This document shows, in pieces, positions 13,104 to 15,701 of a DNA stretch of 15,701 bases (position 1 is its first letter; the number at the start of each line of letters is the position of its first letter). Below the pieces are notes generated by a model. The model was not told the origin of the DNA. It worked only from the letters and a program-made list of their open reading frames with translations, and ran no database searches. The position numbers and the translations under genes were made by a program. The stretch comes from an uncultured Oscillospiraceae bacterium (GTDB taxonomy: Bacteria > Bacillota > Clostridia > Oscillospirales > Ruminococcaceae). The stretch lies in the NCBI GenBank assembly GCA_900547385.1, contig URGQ01000033.1, forward strand, positions 1 to 15,701, written 5' to 3'.

Positions 13104-14287
13104 TTTTGATTTTGCTGCACTTTTTCAAATTGTAATACGGCTTTTGACATGGAATCATTCGTCACATGAATGTACCGATCCATCGTCGTTTTGATGCTGG
13201 CATGACCCAGCAGCTTTTGCAGCACCTTCGGCTGCATACCGCTTTCGATTGCACGCGTTGCGTAGGTGTGGCGCAAAGCGTGCATACAGAATCGCCGGAC
13301 TTCTGCCTCATCGCACAGTTTGTAAAGGTGGGTATCGTAGGAACTGTTTTTTGCCGGTTCCTCGGTACGCCCGTTGATAAAGACAAGGTCACGCATGGTC
13401 AGCTGTGCCTTTGTGCCTGTCCTGCGATCGGTACACTCCAGCGTTTGAGAAAGAAGCGGAGATTCCTCTCGCATAGAACACTTAGCCTTCATCCCTTTCA
13501 GAATTTCAAAAGCGCGATCCGTCAAGGGAATGGTGCGATAGCTCTGCTGTGTTTTGGGAGGTCCTGCCCGCCAATACTGTTCACCGTGTCGAAACTCCAA
13601 TGTTTTGTTGACTGTGAGTGTGCGCTTTTCAAAGTCAATCACATCCCACGTCAACCCGATCATCTCACCGGTACGCAAACCGGTTTCAAGGATCAGCGCG
13701 TACTGATTGTAGTTGTGGGAACATTTCGCAACTTCAAGAAATCTGATTTGCTCATCCCGCGTCAAAAAGTGAATGTCGTCCGGCGCTCGGACCGGCTTTG
13801 TGTAGCGAACGCCGTCCATCGGGTGTTTGTAAATCAAATCGTTCATCTTCGCAGCCTTGAGCAAGGTTCCCATCGTGATATAGGTCTGCCGGATGGTAGA
13901 CCCTGCATAATCCGCATCCATGGAAAGCAGCATTTTTTTGCAGTGCATGGGCTTCACATCGGAAAGGAGCATTTTGCCGATGATGGGCTGGATATTCTGC
14001 TTATATCGCTCCCGATAATTTCGTAGGGTATTCGGTGCTAAATCGCCCACAATGTTCTCGATCCAAAATGAAAACCATGCGTCCACCGTGGTGTCTGAGG
14101 AACAAAACATATCTTCGTGCTTGTCGGCATATTTCGCCTGCTCGATCCAGTTACGCGCCTCGGGAATCGTCTGGGAATATTTCTCATGTCGTTTTCCTGC
14201 TTTGTCTACAAAATGTGCGTGATATAATCCGTCCTTTCTTTGGTAGATACCCTTACCGCATTCTTTACCTTTTAAGTTTTTGCCCAT
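13082..14287 (-). CDS. int: Tn916-type tyrosine integrase
   Basis: A 401-aa tyrosine recombinase, almost the length of the Tn916 integrase. It inserts and, with excisionase, removes the element. The N-terminal arm-binding domain has GKGIYQRKDGLYHAHFVD, followed by a SAM-like core-binding domain (about 65-165) and the catalytic domain with R205, K245, H336, R339, H362 and the nucleophile Y372 all visible. The start is ATG 14287, preceded by AAAGGAG at 7 bases; an in-frame extension to 14365 runs back through the promoter and has no such site. The C-terminal codons overlap the two 11-bp repeats. No frameshift is seen, so the enzyme is probably active. Confidence 0.95.
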   Translation of the reverse strand: MGKNLKGKECGKGIYQRKDGLYHAHFVDKAGKRHEKYSQTIPEARNWIEQAKYADKHEDMFCSSDTTVDAWFSFWIENIVGDLAPNTLRNYRERYKQNIQPIIGKMLLSDVKPMHCKKMLLSMDADYAGSTIRQTYITMGTLLKAAKMNDLIYKHPMDGVRYTKPVRAPDDIHFLTRDEQIRFLEVAKCSHNYNQYALILETGLRTGEMIGLTWDVIDFEKRTLTVNKTLEFRHGEQYWRAGPPKTQQSYRTIPLTDRAFEILKGMKAKCSMREESPLLSQTLECTDRRTGTKAQLTMRDLVFINGRTEEPAKNSSYDTHLYKLCDEAEVRRFCMHALRHTYATRAIESGMQPKVLQKLLGHASIKTTMDRYIHVTNDSMSKAVLQFEKVQQNQNGTVMVQ

Positions 14288-14306
14288 TGTATACTCCTTT
14301 CCCGCA

Positions 14307-14363
14307 GAGAGAAAAGAGCCTACTGTAACAACAAAAATTATAACAGATAGACTCTTTTCTCTC
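14307..14363. promoter_or_regulatory. 12-bp inverted repeat around the integrase promoter
   Basis: GAGAGAAAAGAG (14307-14318) and CTCTTTTCTCTC (14352-14363) are perfect inverted copies 33 bp apart. One arm overlaps the -35 and spacer of the integrase promoter; the other lies in the leader just before the ribosome-binding site. As DNA it could be an operator with two sites. In a transcript reading through from the excisionase gene it could fold into a long hairpin before int. Confidence 0.7.
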
Positions 14364-14365
14364 AA
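14337..14365 (-). promoter_or_regulatory. promoter of the integrase gene
   Basis: On the minus strand -35 TTGAGA (14365-14360), a 17-bp spacer and a perfect -10 TATAAT (14342-14337). The start point would fall inside the loop of the surrounding inverted repeat, about 45 bases before the start codon. Confidence 0.75.
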
Positions 14366-14394
14366 GGTGTTTTTAGAATTTTGTGGTCAGTCAG

Positions 14395-14598
14395 CTAGAT
14401 TACAAGCCTCTGGCCGATATATTCCTCAAATTCTTTCCGTTTGATCACCTTTTTTGTGCCGACAAAAAGCACAAACGGGCAATTGGGCATTCTTAGCATA
14501 CTATCGATCCTGTTGATGCCGATATTGCTGTATTCCGCCGCCTCTTTGGTGGTCAGCGTCATTTTGAGGTGGATGGGGACGGTGAGGATGTTGTCCAT
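14395..14598 (-). CDS. xis: excisionase
   Basis: A 67-aa DNA-binding protein of the Tn916 Xis type, with the same length as Tn916 Xis. It carries the winged-helix pattern TLTTKEAAEYSNIGINRID and a basic KVIKRKEFEEYI end. It directs the integrase towards excision by bending DNA near the element ends. The ATG at 14598, with AAAGGAG 9 bases upstream, is preferred over an in-frame ATG at 14706, which would add 36 residues unlike any Xis and has no convincing site. It precedes the integrase gene by 107 bp, which contain the integrase promoter. Confidence 0.9.
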   Translation of the reverse strand: MDNILTVPIHLKMTLTTKEAAEYSNIGINRIDSMLRMPNCPFVLFVGTKKVIKRKEFEEYIGQRLVI

Positions 14599-14707
14599 GG
14601 AAATATCTCCTTTCGTGGTGCTTATGTAGACAAATAGAACGCAATTTCGTGGGTGCGAGGGAAATCGTATTGCCGTGCGGCTTTGGCGGTGCGGGAAGGC
14701 TTGCAAT

Positions 14708-15109
14708 TCAAGGGCTTTTCGCCCCCAAACTGTCTACACCCGACCGCCGTTTGCGGGCGGATTTCGCCTTCTGCTGGCGGTGAACCTCCTTGGCGCAGGC
14801 GGGGCAGTATTTTGTCCTGCCGGAGCGGGCGAGAATGCCCGTGCCGCAGACTTCGCAGCGGCGCAGCTTCTTGGGGCTGAGAATGGCCTGTTCCAGCTTG
14901 GGTTGCTGGGGCAGCACAGCGCGGCGGAACCACCGGCAGATCAGGCTGCGGGAGATAAACTGCGGGCAGACACCGTCCAGCAGCAGGCACTCGCCATCCA
15001 AGAAGTTGCAGCAGCGTTTTGTAAGCCCTCGCACGCTGCGGAGCTGCCCCGGCGTCAGGCGAAAGAGCGAGCCGTCCGGCAGGCGTTCGATGGGGTCAAG
15101 CTTGTGCAT
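14708..15109 (-). CDS. cysteine-rich VLP domain protein
   Basis: A 133-aa soluble protein of the cysteine-rich VLP type, commonly carried by Firmicutes conjugative elements; its function is unknown. The N-terminal half has Cys33, Cys34, Cys41, Cys48 and Cys58 followed by the name-giving segment RWFRRAVLP. The C-terminal half has a zinc-ribbon-like set, C85xxC88 and C102xxC105, followed by a strongly basic tail (KSARKRR), consistent with nucleic-acid binding. The ATG at 15109 has AAGGAGGG at 6 bases. The gene overlaps the end of the RepA-like gene by 14 bp, so the two are translationally coupled. Confidence 0.85.
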   Translation of the reverse strand: MHKLDPIERLPDGSLFRLTPGQLRSVRGLTKRCCNFLDGECLLLDGVCPQFISRSLICRWFRRAVLPQQPKLEQAILSPKKLRRCEVCGTGILARSGRTKYCPACAKEVHRQQKAKSARKRRSGVDSLGAKSP

Positions 15110-15482
15110 CTTCGCCCTCCTTTGCGATGAGCTTTGCGTCCGCTGGGTAGTTCAGCGTGATGAGGGCGGGCTTGCCCAAGCTCTGCTTGCGCCGGATAAT
15201 CAGGCCGCTGCATTCCAGCTCCCGGAAGATCCGCGTGGCGCTCTGGCGGCTGCGGTGGAGCTTCGTCTGCGCCTGCTCCAAGGTGAAGTAGAGGCGGATG
15301 GTGCCGTCCGGCTCGACGTAGCCGCTCTGCCGGGAAATGCTTGCTCTGTCCAGCAGCAGCGCATAGAGCACCTTTGCATCGTTGCTGATGCCCCGCAGGG
15401 CTTCGTCTTGGAGAAGAAACCTCGGAAGCGGCACATAAGACGCCACTGGGCTCTGCGTCGTGAGCTTGCAAAAAGTTTTCAT
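15096..15482 (-). CDS. RepA_N-type replication initiator protein
   Basis: A 128-aa protein that matches the N-terminal DNA-binding domain of RepA_N initiators: YVPLPRFLLQDEALRGISNDAKVLYALLLDRASIS, then a winged-helix region (LYFTLEQAQTKLHRSRQSATRIFRELECSGLI). Full plasmid RepA_N proteins are about twice as long or more, so this is a domain-sized version, frequent in integrative elements. It may help the excised circle replicate or act only as a regulator. The start is set at ATG 15482, with AGGAGG just upstream (spacing 4, slightly short); an ATG at 15515 lies inside the inverted repeat and has no site. The VLP gene overlaps its end. Confidence 0.85.
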   Translation of the reverse strand: MKTFCKLTTQSPVASYVPLPRFLLQDEALRGISNDAKVLYALLLDRASISRQSGYVEPDGTIRLYFTLEQAQTKLHRSRQSATRIFRELECSGLIIRRKQSLGKPALITLNYPADAKLIAKEGEDAQA

Positions 15483-15496
15483 CTGACCTCCTGTCA

Positions 15497-15540
15497 CATC
15501 CATCAATCCATCCATTTTTGTGTTGATTGATTGATGGATG
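15497..15540. repeat. 12-bp inverted repeat with ATCC/ATCA repeats upstream of repA
   Basis: CATCCATCAATC (15497-15508) and GATTGATGGATG (15529-15540) are perfect inverted copies around a 20-bp centre that itself carries further CCAT and GATT repeats. It covers the leader of the RepA-like gene. It could be the binding site of RepA itself (an operator or a small origin), as RepA_N origins often lie within or near repA; this is an inference. Confidence 0.6.
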
Positions 15541-15568
15541 ATTTTCTTGTATCTTGATTTATTTCTTA

Positions 15569-15701
15569 TTAGTTAGAGGATGAAATCCCGCCCCGATGAA
15601 CATTATGGAAACCGTCGTCCTGAAATCCGGTTGCGGAACGCCCAAAAGCGTCAGCTTGTCCACCGTCTGAAAAACCGGTGACGGAAAACCCACACATGGA
15701 A
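15569..15701 (-). CDS. possible 3' end of a gene running off the window
   Basis: A minus-strand frame is open from the right edge to a TAA at 15571-15569, giving the last 43 residues, rich in Gly, Ser and Asp (QADAFGRSATGFQDDGF). It ends about 87 bp before the RepA-like start, as expected for the next gene of the block. The short length and low complexity make it uncertain. If it is not coding, this stretch holds nothing else that I can identify. Confidence 0.25.
   Translation of the reverse strand, partial: SMCGFSVTGFSDGGQADAFGRSATGFQDDGFHNVHRGGISSSN

Larger units (their letters stand above)
13053..15701. mobile_element. end of an integrative (probably conjugative) element
   Basis: An integrase, an excisionase, a cysteine-rich VLP-type protein and a RepA_N-type protein lie in one minus-strand block that starts next to ychF and runs off the window. 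This set is characteristic of Firmicutes integrative and conjugative elements. No conjugation genes are visible yet, so transfer ability is inferred. The integrase/excisionase part is poorer in GC than the surrounding chromosome, while the VLP and RepA genes are GC-rich, suggesting a mosaic origin. Confidence 0.8.

Noticed and set aside
15497..15540. CRISPR array or simple microsatellite
   Set aside because: The 4-bp units are arranged as a perfect inverted repeat over one promoter-proximal region, without spacers; no CRISPR-like repeats occur anywhere in the window.

Overview
The window looks like chromosomal DNA from a GC-rich, spore-forming Clostridia, probably of the Oscillospiraceae/Ruminococcaceae type, that has received an integrative element at its right end. 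This placement is an inference from the genes: SpoIIE (sporulation), Firmicutes-style strong ribosome-binding sites (AAGGAGG type), an ECF-type vitamin transporter, a polar amino-acid ABC operon, and a Tn916-type integrase/excisionase pair. The species cannot be named from the sequence.

Layout, left to right. Positions 1-130 hold the 5' half of a tRNA-Arg(CCU) gene on the minus strand behind a near-consensus promoter; the 3' half is not there. A short plus-strand unit follows: a Nudix hydrolase and a 64-aa membrane protein, ended by a terminator. Next comes spoIIE (1109-3415), then a 64-aa membrane protein on the opposite strand (3490-3684). After an AT-rich gap there is a vitamin B6 salvage pair, a pyridoxal/pyridoxamine kinase and an ECF S-component, closed by a strong terminator at 5536-5582.

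Positions 5621-9693 form one operon: an amino-acid-binding lipoprotein, its permease, its ATPase, and an AbgB-like M20 amidohydrolase. Three ArgR/AhrC-like operator sites, spaced 31 and 32 bp apart, cover its promoter region. This suggests arginine-responsive uptake coupled to hydrolysis of an N-acylated amino acid, or of a peptide-like compound. Between this operon and the next gene lies an unusual 81-bp palindromic structure (9731-9811) that folds on paper into a perfect four-way junction with no unpaired bases at the junction.

From 9891 to 13030 all genes are on the minus strand. In transcription order they are ychF (GTPase), a CPBP membrane protease, tadA (tRNA adenosine deaminase) and a 190-aa protein I do not recognise.

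From about 13053 to the right edge lies one end of an integrative and probably conjugative element, also read on the minus strand: partial ORF, RepA_N-type replication protein, cysteine-rich VLP-type protein, excisionase, integrase. The integrase ends 51 bp from the ychF start codon. A 6-bp inverted repeat and two tandem 11-bp repeats there are good candidates for the core and arm sites of the attachment junction. The integrase promoter sits inside a long inverted repeat. The rest of the element lies beyond the window.
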